A DNA stretch of 64,000 nt from Melghirimyces profundicolus. Lineage in GTDB: Bacteria; Bacillota; Bacilli; Thermoactinomycetales; DSM-45169. Position numbers and translations under genes: made by a program. Positions 1 through 8,490 of this stretch are shown here, one piece after another (the first letter of the stretch is position 1; every line of letters starts with the position of its first letter). Under the pieces are notes generated by a model. It was given only the letters and a program-made list of their open reading frames with translations. It ran no database searches and was not told the DNA's origin. Location of the stretch: positions 53,950 to 117,949 of the forward strand of contig NZ_QBKR01000011.1 of NCBI RefSeq assembly GCF_003054245.1, read 5' to 3'.

Positions 1-490
1 CGTGGTAATCGGTCACCGCCAGAATATCTTCCGGATTATCCGGGAGGACATGATAGGAGTGGACGAAATAGGCATACCCTTCCTCCACCCCTTTCAGCAG
101 TGGGTGCGGCCCGTTAAACCGAAGACCGTTCCATCCCATGTGCGGAATATTGAAATCCCCTTCAAAACGGACCACGTGGCCGGGGAGCAGGTTAAGGCCC
201 TGGTGATACCCGTGTTCCTCGCTCCCGGTAAAGAGCAGCTGCATCCCGAGACAGATTCCGAGGAGCGGCTTTTTCTCTTCCAATGCCCTCTTCCGGATGA
301 CATCCACCAATCCTCTTTTTTTCAGCTCTTTCATGGCATCACCAAAAGCCCCCACACCCGGCAGGATGGCGCCGCTCGCCTCCCGGATTTCCTCAGGGTC
401 GGAAGTGATGAGGGGGCGATGGCCCATGCGCTCCAGGGCCCGGCTGACACTATAGAGATTCCCCATTCCGTAATCGATGATGGCGATCAT
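1..490 (-). CDS. hisH: Imidazole glycerol phosphate synthase glutaminase subunit HisH (partial)
   Basis: Supplies ammonia from glutamine to HisF in the fifth step of histidine synthesis. The translation opens MIAIIDYGMGNLYSVS and contains PGVGAFGDAM near residue 48 and GICLGMQLL with the nucleophile Cys80, the class I amidotransferase elbow. About 163 codons are visible; the C-terminus, with the His/Glu of the triad, lies off the window edge. The ATG is 1 nt after the hisB stop, so it is the fifth gene of the hisZGDBH operon. Identification is secure; the cut is a window effect, not a defect. Confidence 0.95.
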   Translation of the reverse strand, partial: MIAIIDYGMGNLYSVSRALERMGHRPLITSDPEEIREASGAILPGVGAFGDAMKELKKRGLVDVIRKRALEEKKPLLGICLGMQLLFTGSEEHGYHQGLNLLPGHVVRFEGDFNIPHMGWNGLRFNGPHPLLKGVEEGYAYFVHSYHVLPDNPEDILAVTDYH

Positions 491-491
491 G

Positions 492-1082
492 TCACAGCAC
501 CCCTTTGGAGGAGGGAACCGACTGGACGCGGGGGTCCGTCTGAACCGCTTCGTCCAGGGCCCGTCCCAGCGCTTTGAACAGAGATTCCACCATATGGTGG
601 GTGTTTCGCCCGTAATGGAGGATCACGTGGAGATTCATCCGGGCTTCCAGCGCCAGTTTCCAGAAAAATTCATGGACCAACTCCGTATCAAAGTTCCCCA
701 CCCTCGGGGCGGGAAACTCGGCGCGAAACTCCAGATGAGGACGGTCGGAAAGGTCCAGGACCACCTGGCCCAGGGTCTCGTCCATGGGAATCCAAGCTTG
801 GCCGTATCGGCGAATCCCCTTTTTGTCCCCCAGCGCTTCCCGGGTCGCCCGGCCCAAACAGATGGCGATGTCTTCCACCGTATGATGGTCGTCAATCTCG
901 TTGTCCCCGTCCGCCTCCACCGTCAGATCGAAGAGTCCGTGTTTGGCGAACAGATCCAGCATATGCTCGAGGAAAGGAACACCGGTCTTCAGTTCGGTCT
1001 TGCCCGAACCGTCCAGACCGAGGCGGAGACGGATCCGGGTCTCGCCGGTCTCCCTTTGGATTTCCGAAGTTCGCTTACTCAT
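492..1082 (-). CDS. hisB: Imidazoleglycerol-phosphate dehydratase
   Basis: Dehydrates imidazole glycerol phosphate to imidazole acetol phosphate. The protein has 196 residues, the size of the monofunctional enzyme without the phosphatase domain found in enterobacteria. It shows both metal-binding His clusters of the family: DDHHTVED around residues 64-71 and a second HHMVES near the C-terminus. An upstream in-frame start exists, but the ATG at 1082 gives the usual N-terminus ([15 protein letters not shown]) and the common ATGAGTAA overlap of 8 nt with the end of hisD. Cytoplasmic. Confidence 0.97.
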   Translation of the reverse strand: MSKRTSEIQRETGETRIRLRLGLDGSGKTELKTGVPFLEHMLDLFAKHGLFDLTVEADGDNEIDDHHTVEDIAICLGRATREALGDKKGIRRYGQAWIPMDETLGQVVLDLSDRPHLEFRAEFPAPRVGNFDTELVHEFFWKLALEARMNLHVILHYGRNTHHMVESLFKALGRALDEAVQTDPRVQSVPSSKGVL

Positions 1083-2358
1083 TCTTTTCCCCCTTCCTGA
1101 GCCGGACGCGAATGGATTCGGCGTGGGCCGCAAGCCCCTCGGCCTCGGCCAGGGTGATCACCGCATCCGCATCCCGGAACAGCGCTTCCCGGCTGTAGGA
1201 AATCAGGCTGGTTTTTTTGATGAAATCGTCCACCCCGAGGGGGGAGAAAAACCGGGCGGTTCCATTGGTCGGCAACACATGGTTGGGACCGGCGAAATAA
1301 TCCCCCACCGGCTCGGGGCTGCAGGGACCCAGAAAGAGGGCACCGGCGTTTTTCACCCGGCCCGTCCACCGCCACGGATCTTCCACCATCAATTCCAGGT
1401 GCTCGGGAGCCAGCCGGTTGGCCGTTTCCACCGCTTCCCCCAGGTCCTGCGTCAGACAGATCGCCCCATGCTCCCGAAGGGATTCTTCCGCGATCTCCTT
1501 CCGGGGTAACCGTTCACACTGTTTTTCCAGCTCGGCTGCCACTTCCTTCGCCAGATCAGCGGAAGGGGTGATCAGGACGGAGGAAGCCATCGGGTCGTGT
1601 TCCGCCTGGGAAAGGAGATCGGCCGCCACATGGACGGGGTCGGCGCTTCGATCGGCCACCACGACGATTTCACTGGGCCCGGCCACCATGTCAATATCCA
1701 CTTGGCCGTAGACCAGGCGTTTAGCCAGAGCGACGTAAATGTTTCCCGGTCCGACAATCTTGTCCACCCGGGGAACGGAAGGCGTACCAAAGGCGAGAGC
1801 GCCCACCGCCTGAGCTCCCCCCACCTTGAAAATCCTGTGAACGCCGGCCTCACGGGCCGCCACCAGCGTGGAAGCGTGGATGCTGCCGTCGGGCCGGGGC
1901 GGGGTGACCATCACCACATCCTCCACTCCGGCCACGGTTGCGGGAATGGCGTTCATCAGAACCGATGAAGGATAAGCCGCACGGCCCCCCGGCACATAGA
2001 TCCCGACCCGGGACAGGGGCCTGATCAGCTGGCCCAAAACGGTTCCGTCGCTGCCGGTCTCCATCCAGGACTGGCGCCTCTGCCCTTCGTGGAAATGCCG
2101 GATCCGCTCCGCCGCCCGGCGGAGGGCATGAACGAAGGAATCGGAGACCCGGGTGTAGGCTTCCTCCACTTCCTCCTCAGCCACCTCAAAGCTCATCAGC
2201 TCGGTTCCGTCCAGCTCCCGGGTATACCGTTTCAGGGCATCGTCCCCTTCGGCCCGGACTGCCGCCAGGATTTCCCGCACAGCCCGCTCCTGACGGGGAG
2301 TTCCTTCTTCCGTCGAACGCCGTGTCGAAAGTTCATCCGGCTTGACAATGGCGATCAT
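1075..2358 (-). CDS. hisD: Histidinol dehydrogenase
   Basis: NAD- and zinc-dependent four-electron oxidation of histidinol to histidine, the last step of the pathway. At 427 residues it has normal family length. Visible family motifs are the glycine-rich [12 protein letters not shown] (about 121-132), [12 protein letters not shown] (about 199-210), [14 protein letters not shown] (about 223-236) and SQAEHD (about 250-255), which carries zinc ligands. The start ATG overlaps the hisG stop as ATGA, so the two are probably translationally coupled. Confidence 0.97.
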   Translation of the reverse strand: MIAIVKPDELSTRRSTEEGTPRQERAVREILAAVRAEGDDALKRYTRELDGTELMSFEVAEEEVEEAYTRVSDSFVHALRRAAERIRHFHEGQRRQSWMETGSDGTVLGQLIRPLSRVGIYVPGGRAAYPSSVLMNAIPATVAGVEDVVMVTPPRPDGSIHASTLVAAREAGVHRIFKVGGAQAVGALAFGTPSVPRVDKIVGPGNIYVALAKRLVYGQVDIDMVAGPSEIVVVADRSADPVHVAADLLSQAEHDPMASSVLITPSADLAKEVAAELEKQCERLPRKEIAEESLREHGAICLTQDLGEAVETANRLAPEHLELMVEDPWRWTGRVKNAGALFLGPCSPEPVGDYFAGPNHVLPTNGTARFFSPLGVDDFIKKTSLISYSREALFRDADAVITLAEAEGLAAHAESIRVRLRKGEKNE

Positions 2359-3008
2359 TTGCTTCCCCCTTTTTCGTTGACCACGTGTGCCAATCGCTCA
2401 TAAAACCGGTGGATCGGAGCGCTTTTCAACCGGTAACTGGCCCGGTTGGCAATCAGCCGGGAGGTGATTCGGGCGATCTCTTCCAACTCGACCAATCCGT
2501 TCTCCTTCAGCGTCCTCCCTGTGGAAACAATATCGACAATCCGGTCGGCAAGGCCGATCAACGGCGCCAACTCCACCGATCCGTTCAAATGGACGACTTC
2601 CACCTGCTGTCCCTGTTCCCGGAAGTATCGGTCGGCAATCCGGGGATATTTGGTGGCCACCTTGGGATTAAGAACCGTCTCCCGGTCCGGGGTCCCGGCA
2701 ACCGACATGCGGCAGGGACTGATTGTCAGATCCAGAAGCTCATAAATATCCCGGTCTTCTTCCAGCAGCACATCTTTCCCCACGACGCCGAGGTCCGCCA
2801 CTCCATGCTCCACATAGGTGGGCACGTCCACCGGTTTCACCATCAGGAAGGACAGATTTTCCTCGGGAACTTCCACCGTCAGTTTCCGGGAGTCTTCCGC
2901 CCACTCTGCCGGAACCCGATATCCCGCCTCCCGAATCAATTGCAGCGCTTCCTCGAAGATCCGCCCCTTTGGCATCGCAACGGTCAGCTTTTCAGCGGGG
3001 ATCGTCAT
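2355..3008 (-). CDS. hisG: ATP phosphoribosyltransferase catalytic subunit, short form
   Basis: Catalyses the committed step of histidine synthesis, ATP + PRPP to phosphoribosyl-ATP. With 217 residues it is the short HisG form, which lacks the C-terminal regulatory domain and needs HisZ, encoded just upstream. The family signature around [20 protein letters not shown] is present. The start was set at ATG 3008 because AGGAGG lies 9 nt upstream of it; an in-frame TTG 6 nt earlier would sit only 3 nt from that site. The gene overlaps the 3' end of hisZ by 17 nt. Confidence 0.95.
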   Translation of the reverse strand: MTIPAEKLTVAMPKGRIFEEALQLIREAGYRVPAEWAEDSRKLTVEVPEENLSFLMVKPVDVPTYVEHGVADLGVVGKDVLLEEDRDIYELLDLTISPCRMSVAGTPDRETVLNPKVATKYPRIADRYFREQGQQVEVVHLNGSVELAPLIGLADRIVDIVSTGRTLKENGLVELEEIARITSRLIANRASYRLKSAPIHRFYERLAHVVNEKGGSK

Positions 3009-4161
3009 CCCCAATCACCTCCTCGATCCGATCGAAACCGGAAAAGGAAGGGGGAGTGTGACCTGCCTCGGAGGCGAACAGAGTCACGCATTTTCCTTTC
3101 CGCCTCAACCGTCCGGCCATTCGGCAGGCTTCCTGACGGTATCTCCGCGGGTAAATCAGGGCGATTCGCTCGGGTCGCTCCGGCTGTCCGGGACCGGCCA
3201 TGATCAGCCGATCCGTTTTCAGGGCAAAACCGCGGGCGGGCCCGGGTCGTCCGAACTGTCCCAGCAAGTGGTCGTACCGCCCTCCGGAAAGAAGATAGAA
3301 ACCGTCGGATCCATACCCTTCGAAATACATACCGGTATAGTACTCCAGGCTGCCCACCAGACTCAGATCCAACTCGACGCGGGAGGCGACGTCCCAATCC
3401 TCCAGCGCTTCCCACATTTCCTTCAGGTGGGACACCGCATCCCCCACGGCCTTGCCGTGGTCCCCTGTTTCCAAGCGGTCCAGAAGACGCCTCTCTCCCC
3501 GGCTTGAGAGCAGGGAGAAAAGGTCCTCCCTTCGTTCCGGGGCAACATCCAAGTCCCGGACCCGTTCCCGGAACTCCACCAGGTTGCGGCGGCCCAGGCT
3601 TTCCTTCAGGCGGGATACAGCTTCCGGGTCTTCAATATACTCCATTAAAAGCGCATCCAACAAACCGATGTGACCGACAGCAATCTGGATATTCCGCACC
3701 CCGCAGGCTTCCAACGCTTCCACCGCAAGCGCAATCACCTCGGCATCCGCCTCCGGTGTGTCGTCTCCGACGAGTTCCACACCGGATTGGAAAAACTCGG
3801 CGTTGCGGCCGGCCTCCCTTTCCTGCGCCCGAAAAACATTGGCATGATAGCAAAGTCGCAGAGGAAAGGGGTGGTTTCTCATGAGAGAGGAGACCACACG
3901 GGCGATCGGAGCGGTCTGATCCGGCCGAAGCACCAAGGTGCGCCCCTCTCCGTCCAGCAGTTTGAACAGTTTATGTTCTTCGATGGCCCCTGCCCGGCCC
4001 ACGGTGTCGAAAAATTCCAAGGTGGGAGTCCACACTTCCCGGTATCCCCAAGCCCGAAAGCGCTCTTCCACACGTTCTTCCACCCATTTCATTTTTGACA
4101 CGAGCTCAGGCGGGAAATCGCGAACGCCCATCGGCTTCTCAAATTCACGCGGCTTCGCCAT
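2992..4161 (-). CDS. hisZ: ATP phosphoribosyltransferase regulatory subunit
   Basis: Histidyl-tRNA-synthetase-like paralogue that forms a hetero-octamer with short HisG and carries histidine feedback inhibition. The protein (about 389 residues from ATG 4161) contains class II synthetase-like blocks, such as [22 protein letters not shown] and [10 protein letters not shown], but lacks the C-terminal anticodon-binding domain of true HisRS. The ATG is preceded by GGGAGTGG; an in-frame GTG at 4188 would add nine residues and has a poorer ribosome site. It is the first gene of the his operon. Confidence 0.93.
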   Translation of the reverse strand: MAKPREFEKPMGVRDFPPELVSKMKWVEERVEERFRAWGYREVWTPTLEFFDTVGRAGAIEEHKLFKLLDGEGRTLVLRPDQTAPIARVVSSLMRNHPFPLRLCYHANVFRAQEREAGRNAEFFQSGVELVGDDTPEADAEVIALAVEALEACGVRNIQIAVGHIGLLDALLMEYIEDPEAVSRLKESLGRRNLVEFRERVRDLDVAPERREDLFSLLSSRGERRLLDRLETGDHGKAVGDAVSHLKEMWEALEDWDVASRVELDLSLVGSLEYYTGMYFEGYGSDGFYLLSGGRYDHLLGQFGRPGPARGFALKTDRLIMAGPGQPERPERIALIYPRRYRQEACRMAGRLRRKGKCVTLFASEAGHTPPSFSGFDRIEEVIGDDDPR

Positions 4162-4232
4162 CTCAATCCACTCCCGGTTCGATTGCACTTCTTTAGTTTG
4201 CTAATGAGGTAAAGAAAAAACAATTTCTTGTA

Positions 4233-4262
4233 AGTGTAACACCGACCCCTTGAAGCAGTCAA
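4233..4262 (-). promoter_or_regulatory. Predicted sigma-A promoter of the his operon
   Basis: On the minus strand a -35 TTGACT (4257-4262) and a -10 TACACT (4233-4238) are separated by 18 nt, with an upstream TG making an extended -10. They lie about 70 nt before the hisZ ATG. No T-box or other leader structure fits in the remaining space. Confidence 0.55.
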
Positions 4263-4279
4263 TGAAAGGAAAAAGGAGA

Positions 4280-4867
4280 TTACTTCCGGGCCGCCCCGTC
4301 CCCTTCCGTCCGTTCCGACAGCCAGCGGGCCACCTGTTTCAGGACTTTTCCCCTGTAGGAATAATGTGCCCTTTCCTCCGCAGACATTTCAGACAGGGTC
4401 CGGTGGTCGCCGTGGGGAATAAAAATCGAATTAAAAGGAAAGCCCGGTTCCGGCTGGATCCGGTCCGGGGATGTCTTTAACAGCCGTCCCGGCGTTTGGG
4501 CCGAAAAAGCAACCGTTTCTCCGTCCCACAGCACCGCCACGGCCCCCTCGAACCAAGCTTTCCGGGTCTCCCCATCCAACAGTTTCATGATCCCTTTATA
4601 CCCGATCCCCTGAAATACCCGCTTGGTCAGAATTCCGGGAAAGTGAGGATAGGCGGCGAAAAAAATTCCGGCATCATCCACCATCACACGGGAAAATCCC
4701 ATCTCCCGAACCTGCCTCAATTTTTCCATCGTTACGGCTTCAATGGTGCCACGATCGGGCTCTGCCAGATCCAGGTTCATGCTTTCCACTTCGATTCCCA
4801 AAGGACCGAGAATTTCTCTCGCTTCGTTCAACTTTCCTTCGTTTTGGGTTGCAAAAGGCAGGATCAC
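4280..4867 (-). CDS. rdgB: Non-canonical purine NTP pyrophosphatase, HAM1/RdgB family
   Basis: Hydrolyses dITP/ITP/XTP to the monophosphates to keep deaminated purines out of nucleic acids. The N-terminal ILPFATQNEGKLNEA is the family substrate loop, and VMVDDAGIFFAAYPHFPG matches the conserved DDSGL region, with Ala in place of the usual Ser. The start was set at GTG 4867 because GGAGG lies 8 nt upstream and because family members begin a few residues before AT-x-N; an ATG (4882) and a GTG (4888) lie farther upstream. Length 195 aa is typical. It is downstream of the his operon start on the same strand, apparently as its own transcript. Confidence 0.88.
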   Translation of the reverse strand: MILPFATQNEGKLNEAREILGPLGIEVESMNLDLAEPDRGTIEAVTMEKLRQVREMGFSRVMVDDAGIFFAAYPHFPGILTKRVFQGIGYKGIMKLLDGETRKAWFEGAVAVLWDGETVAFSAQTPGRLLKTSPDRIQPEPGFPFNSIFIPHGDHRTLSEMSAEERAHYSYRGKVLKQVARWLSERTEGDGAARK

Positions 4868-4952
4868 ATGGATTCCCTCCATTCTCACGCTTCTTATTAT
4901 ACTTCCCTGCGGCTGGGTCGTCCGGTGATCCTTTTTTCTTTTTAATCAAAAA

Positions 4953-4969
4953 GACCGGGAACTCCGGTC
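4953..4969 (-). terminator. Hairpin followed by T-run upstream of the HAM1 gene
   Basis: GACCGG/CCGGTC, a 6-bp stem with a 5-nt loop, is followed on the minus strand by TTTTTGATT. It lies about 85 nt upstream of the HAM1 start with no recognised minus-strand gene above it, so it could be an attenuator or chance. Confidence 0.35.
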
Positions 4970-5155
4970 ATTTCAACAAACTTTTTTCCGTCGCTCCGTG
5001 TGATGCTTATGGAGAATCCGGTTCATCTTTTCGATCCTTTGTTTTCTTCCTTTGTGGAGGCGGCAACACCGGTTGGTTGGATTCCCGTTCAATCAGCGAA
5101 TGGTGAAAGGAACGGCATCTCAAACGTTTTTCTTCCCTCCTGAGAAAAAGAGGGG

Positions 5156-5359
5156 ATGAAGGAGCCGGTGTTAATAAGTAAAATGGAAGAAACATCAACG
5201 AAGGAGGAGACCCTGTTGGAGGCGTTTTCCGGAGTGTTCACCCTTGCCGGGGCGATCATGGCATTGTCGGGGGTCTTTTTTGCCCTTCGCGGGAAAAGCG
5301 CCGGGATGGAATGGATGATACTGGGGGCCTTAAGTCTTCTGGTCGGATGGCTGGCCTGA
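5156..5359 (+). CDS. Small two-helix membrane protein, hypothetical
   Basis: I do not recognise this protein. The 67 residues contain two hydrophobic stretches, FSGVFTLAGAIMALSGVFFAL (about 25-45) and MEWMILGALSLLVGWLA at the C-terminus, joined by a short basic loop, which suggests a hairpin in the membrane. The start is uncertain: ATG 5156 has GAGGGG touching it, while in-frame ATG 5183 lacks a well-spaced ribosome site. It stands alone between the HAM1 gene and pyrD. Confidence 0.4.
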   Translation: MKEPVLISKMEETSTKEETLLEAFSGVFTLAGAIMALSGVFFALRGKSAGMEWMILGALSLLVGWLA

Positions 5360-5407
5360 TACGGACACCCGGTCCTCTCAACGAGTCCCGTCGTTACGTA
5401 CCCTCCC

Positions 5408-5502
5408 GAAAGTATGTGAAAAAAGTGAGCGCGGCATTGCCCCGAAGCCGCTCCGGTTGCTGCGATTCCGGGCTTCCTTTCCTCAAACTGTCAACAAAAC
5501 CG
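5408..5502 (+). repeat. Palindromic repeat, copy A (degenerate, no core unit)
   Basis: This is a decayed minimal copy of the dispersed element. The left half (GTGAAAAAAGTGAGCGCGGC, then CCCGAAGCCGCTCCGGTTGC) aligns with copy B at 15498. The right half (GGGCTTCC, TTTCCTC, AAACTGTCAACA) is a weak match to the family right end. No 54-bp core unit is present. The pyrD -35 box falls in its right end. Confidence 0.6.
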
Positions 5503-5516
5503 CCGGAAAATATGAT
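5488..5516 (+). promoter_or_regulatory. Predicted promoter of pyrD
   Basis: CTGTCA (5488-5493) and TATGAT (5511-5516) are spaced 17 nt apart. Transcription would start near 5523, about 35 nt before the GTG start. The -35 half lies within repeat copy A. Confidence 0.45.
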
Positions 5517-5556
5517 ATGCTACGGGGAAGAATGTTGAGAAAGGAACCAAAACATC

Positions 5557-6639
5557 GTGTATCCAGTCATCAGGAATCTTCTTTTTCGCATAGACCCCGA
5601 AGATGCCCACGAATGGACGGTCAAAAGTCTCCGATTGGCTCAGAGAATCCCCGGGATGCTGTGGACCATGGAAAAAAAGATGTCCGTCCGGGACCCGCGG
5701 CTGACAGTTCAATGCGGGCAATTGCGCTTTCCCAACCCGGTGGGCATGGCCGCGGGCTTCGATAAACACGCGAGGATTTATCCCGCTTTGGCCGCCCTGG
5801 GGTTCGGGTGTGTGGAAGTGGGAACATTGACTCCCAAGCCCCAGCCCGGAAATCCCCGCCCCCGGTTGTACCGACTGGTGGAAGACGAGGCGGTGATCAA
5901 CCGAATGGGCTTCAATAACGGCGGCATTATCCAGGCAGCCACCTCCTTTTCCCAACTTCCCCGCCCCTCCATCCCGATCGGGATCAACCTGGGGAAGAAC
6001 AAGAAAACCCCGCAGGAAGAAGCAGCCGGTGACTATCGAACCGGACTCCGGGCCCTCTACCGTCACGGAGACTATTTCGCCATCAATATCAGCTCTCCCA
6101 ACACGGAGGGACTCCGGGATCTCCAAAAAGCGGAGCAACTTCGTTTTTTGATCGGCGATTTGCTGGAAGAACGGCAGGAACTCCGGCGGGAAACGGGGGA
6201 AATCCGCCCCCTGTTCATCAAGCTGGCCCCCGATCTGAACCGGGAGGAATTGACGGAGGCCGTCCAAATCGGATTGGAACTGGGGATCGACGGATTCATC
6301 GCTGTGAACACCACCCTCTCGAGGAAAGGACTGAAGGGCCCCCACCGGAAGGAAGCCGGGGGCTTGAGCGGACGCCCCCTCAGCCGTCCGGCCACCGATT
6401 GGATCCGGTTTATTTACCGGCTGAGCGAAGGAAAAGTCCCCATTATCGGAGTGGGCGGCGTCTTCAACGGGGAAGACGCCTATACCAAAATCCGGGCCGG
6501 CGCTTCCCTGATCCAGGTTTACACCGGCATGATTTACCGGGGGCCTTCCATCGCCCGGACCATCAACCGGGAACTCCTCCGTCTGCTGGATCGGGACGGT
6601 CTTTCCTCCATCCGCGATGCTGTCGGTCTGGACGCGTAA
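5557..6639 (+). CDS. pyrD: Dihydroorotate dehydrogenase (quinone), class 2
   Basis: FMN enzyme oxidising dihydroorotate to orotate with quinone as acceptor, peripheral on the inner face of the membrane. At 360 residues it has the class 2 length, with an N-terminal membrane-binding helix (PVIRNLLFRIDPEDAHEW) before the barrel. Class 2 hallmarks are GMAAGFDKHA, INRMGFNNGG, GINLGKNKKT and NISSPNTEGLRDLQ; the Ser in ISSPNT is the catalytic base used instead of the Cys of class 1. The GTG start follows AAAGGA. It stands apart from other pyrimidine genes and ends in a strong terminator. Bacilli more often use class 1B. Confidence 0.93.
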   Translation: MYPVIRNLLFRIDPEDAHEWTVKSLRLAQRIPGMLWTMEKKMSVRDPRLTVQCGQLRFPNPVGMAAGFDKHARIYPALAALGFGCVEVGTLTPKPQPGNPRPRLYRLVEDEAVINRMGFNNGGIIQAATSFSQLPRPSIPIGINLGKNKKTPQEEAAGDYRTGLRALYRHGDYFAINISSPNTEGLRDLQKAEQLRFLIGDLLEERQELRRETGEIRPLFIKLAPDLNREELTEAVQIGLELGIDGFIAVNTTLSRKGLKGPHRKEAGGLSGRPLSRPATDWIRFIYRLSEGKVPIIGVGGVFNGEDAYTKIRAGASLIQVYTGMIYRGPSIARTINRELLRLLDRDGLSSIRDAVGLDA

Positions 6640-6654
6640 GCCCCCTCCCTTGTG

Positions 6655-6690
6655 AAACCCACCCCTGCCCAGTCATAGGGGTGGGTTTTG
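6655..6690 (+). terminator. Rho-independent terminator after pyrD
   Basis: AAACCCACCCCT/AGGGGTGGGTTT forms a perfect 12-bp stem with a 10-nt loop, followed by TTGG. It lies between convergent pyrD and the CocE hydrolase and probably serves pyrD. Confidence 0.85.
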
Positions 6691-6702
6691 GTGTGTCACC
6701 CG

Positions 6703-8391
6703 TCAGCGGTTCTTCGGAATCACCGGGAGGACGATGGCGGAGGGCCGGTTGGGATCGTGATAAACGGTCTGCTCCGCCACCACGCCCTCTTTTTCTTTCC
6801 CCAGTTCCCCCCCGGTATGGAGGTTGCGATCGTATTTGGGAAAGGCGGAGGAGCTGACTTCCACCCGGATCCGGTGACCTTTCCGAAACACGTGGGAAGT
6901 GTTCCAGCAGTCGATGTCGTATTCGTAAACGGTCCCCGGTTCCAAAAGTTCCTCCCGGTCCATCCCCTTGCGAAACCTCCCCCTCACCATTCCGTCTGTC
7001 AGCCGCTGGGCAAAGCCGCCGGGCCAAACATCCAACAGTTTGACCATGAAATCCGTGTCCCGGGCCGTGGTGGAAGCGAACAGCCGCATCCGGACCGGTC
7101 CTGTCACTTCCAGCTCCTCTTCCAAAGATTCCGTGGTGTAAACCAGCACGTCATCCCGCCGTTCGACGGCGGAATAATCATCCGGCCCGCCGATTTGGGC
7201 CGACGTCATTTCCGTGATGAAAGGAACGGGATCCGCAGGGTCAGAGCGATAGCGATCCGGCACTCGGGCGCCTTCTTCGCCGGGGAGCTCCATCGAGAGA
7301 CGACCGTCCCCGAACCGGCTGTTGGCCCGCCCGCCACTGTGAAGATAGAAAGGGGTGAAACGGGTCCCCGGCAAGGGCCAGCCCGCTTCATCCCGCCACT
7401 CGTTTCTTTGCATAATGAAAATACGGACCGGCGCCTCCGCCATGATTCCGTTCTCTTCTCCCTTGAGCCAATGATCAAACCACCGGCGCTGAAGCCGGTT
7501 CAGGTCAATCAGCGATTGGGGCCCGAAATCCAGGTCCCCCAGCCGGGTCGATCGGTTGATCGCGTGGGGCCAGGGACCCATCACCAATTTTTGGTTTTTG
7601 CGGCCGCGCTCTCCTCGGGCACGGGTTGACATGCCGGAGAAGTTGAGGAGGGTGCCCACCTGCTCATCGTCATACCAGCCGGAAATATGAAGAACCGGCA
7701 AGTCCAGTTCATGAAAGCGCTCCTGGTAGGAAATCCGCCGCCACCAATCATCCAGGCGCGGGTGTTCCAATTCTTCCCTCCAGCGGGGAAGGATTTTCCC
7801 CGTCTTTTCATCCATGCTGACCAGGGGCAAATGCTGATAGACCGATTCCCAGTCAATCACTCCGACTTCCTGCATCACCCGGCCGCTGGTCATATAAAGC
7901 CAGCAGATGTGGTGGGGAGTCGGCACTCCCGTGGGCCATTCCACGAAGGGATCCGATGGGCTCACCGTGGAGATCATCGCCTTTAAGTGGGGCGGTTGCT
8001 CCAAGGCCGCCAACCACTGGATTCGGGCCAAATAAGAACCTCCCATGGTTCCCACGGATCCGTCGCACCAGGGTTGGCCGGCGATCCATTCAATGGCGTC
8101 AAACCCATCGGCTCCTTCGTTGAAATAAGGAACGAATTCCCCGTCGGAATCCCCCCTCCCCCGAACATCCATACAGGCCACCCCGTAACCTCCGGCGGCA
8201 AAATAACGGCCGGTCGCATCCATCGTTTGGGTCGCTTTTCCGTAAGGAGTCCGTACGACGATCGCAGGAACTTTCCGTTCCGTCTCCGGCAGGTAAAGAT
8301 CGGCGGACAGGGTGATTCCGTCCCGCATCGGCACCCGGACATCCCGCCGGACCGTCACGTCATACCGGATGGATGATACAGCCTGCTTCAT
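6703..8391 (-). CDS. CocE/NonD family hydrolase (X-Pro dipeptidyl-peptidase S15-like)
   Basis: Alpha/beta-hydrolase related to cocaine esterase, glutaryl-7-ACA acylase and X-Pro dipeptidyl peptidase; the natural substrate cannot be read from sequence. The 562 residues comprise an N-terminal hydrolase domain with the nucleophile elbow MGGSYLA (Ser119) and a C-terminal jelly-roll (X-Pro_C) domain with GHRIRVEVSSSAFPKYDRN. Cap segments lie between. The start was set at ATG 8391, which has GGAGGAG 6 nt upstream; an upstream in-frame ATG lacks that. There is no signal peptide, so it is probably cytoplasmic. It appears monocistronic. Confidence 0.85.
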   Translation of the reverse strand: MKQAVSSIRYDVTVRRDVRVPMRDGITLSADLYLPETERKVPAIVVRTPYGKATQTMDATGRYFAAGGYGVACMDVRGRGDSDGEFVPYFNEGADGFDAIEWIAGQPWCDGSVGTMGGSYLARIQWLAALEQPPHLKAMISTVSPSDPFVEWPTGVPTPHHICWLYMTSGRVMQEVGVIDWESVYQHLPLVSMDEKTGKILPRWREELEHPRLDDWWRRISYQERFHELDLPVLHISGWYDDEQVGTLLNFSGMSTRARGERGRKNQKLVMGPWPHAINRSTRLGDLDFGPQSLIDLNRLQRRWFDHWLKGEENGIMAEAPVRIFIMQRNEWRDEAGWPLPGTRFTPFYLHSGGRANSRFGDGRLSMELPGEEGARVPDRYRSDPADPVPFITEMTSAQIGGPDDYSAVERRDDVLVYTTESLEEELEVTGPVRMRLFASTTARDTDFMVKLLDVWPGGFAQRLTDGMVRGRFRKGMDREELLEPGTVYEYDIDCWNTSHVFRKGHRIRVEVSSSAFPKYDRNLHTGGELGKEKEGVVAEQTVYHDPNRPSAIVLPVIPKNR

Positions 8392-8451
8392 TTTTTCTCC
8401 TCCGTTTTCCATTCTCTCTTCCTTATTTTCGCCTCTTCCTTGGATTCCCCT

Positions 8452-8482
8452 CCAAAAAAACACCCGGCGGAAACCGGGTGTT
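8452..8482 (-). terminator. Rho-independent terminator after the RND exporter gene
   Basis: AACACCCGG/CCGGGTGTT forms a 9-bp stem with a 6-nt loop and is followed on the minus strand by seven T. It lies just after the stop codon at 8491. Confidence 0.88.
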
Positions 8483-8490
8483 GAAAGATT

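Noticed and set aside
4162..4262. T-box or attenuator in the his leader
   Set aside because: The leader from the predicted start is only about 65 nt and lacks the T-box sequence and an antiterminator/terminator pair.
5007..5198. 63-codon minus-strand frame above the HAM1 gene
   Set aside because: Its low-complexity basic sequence (PPPQRKKTKDRKDEP) and absence of a ribosome site suggest chance, although a minus-strand hairpin with T-run lies just downstream.
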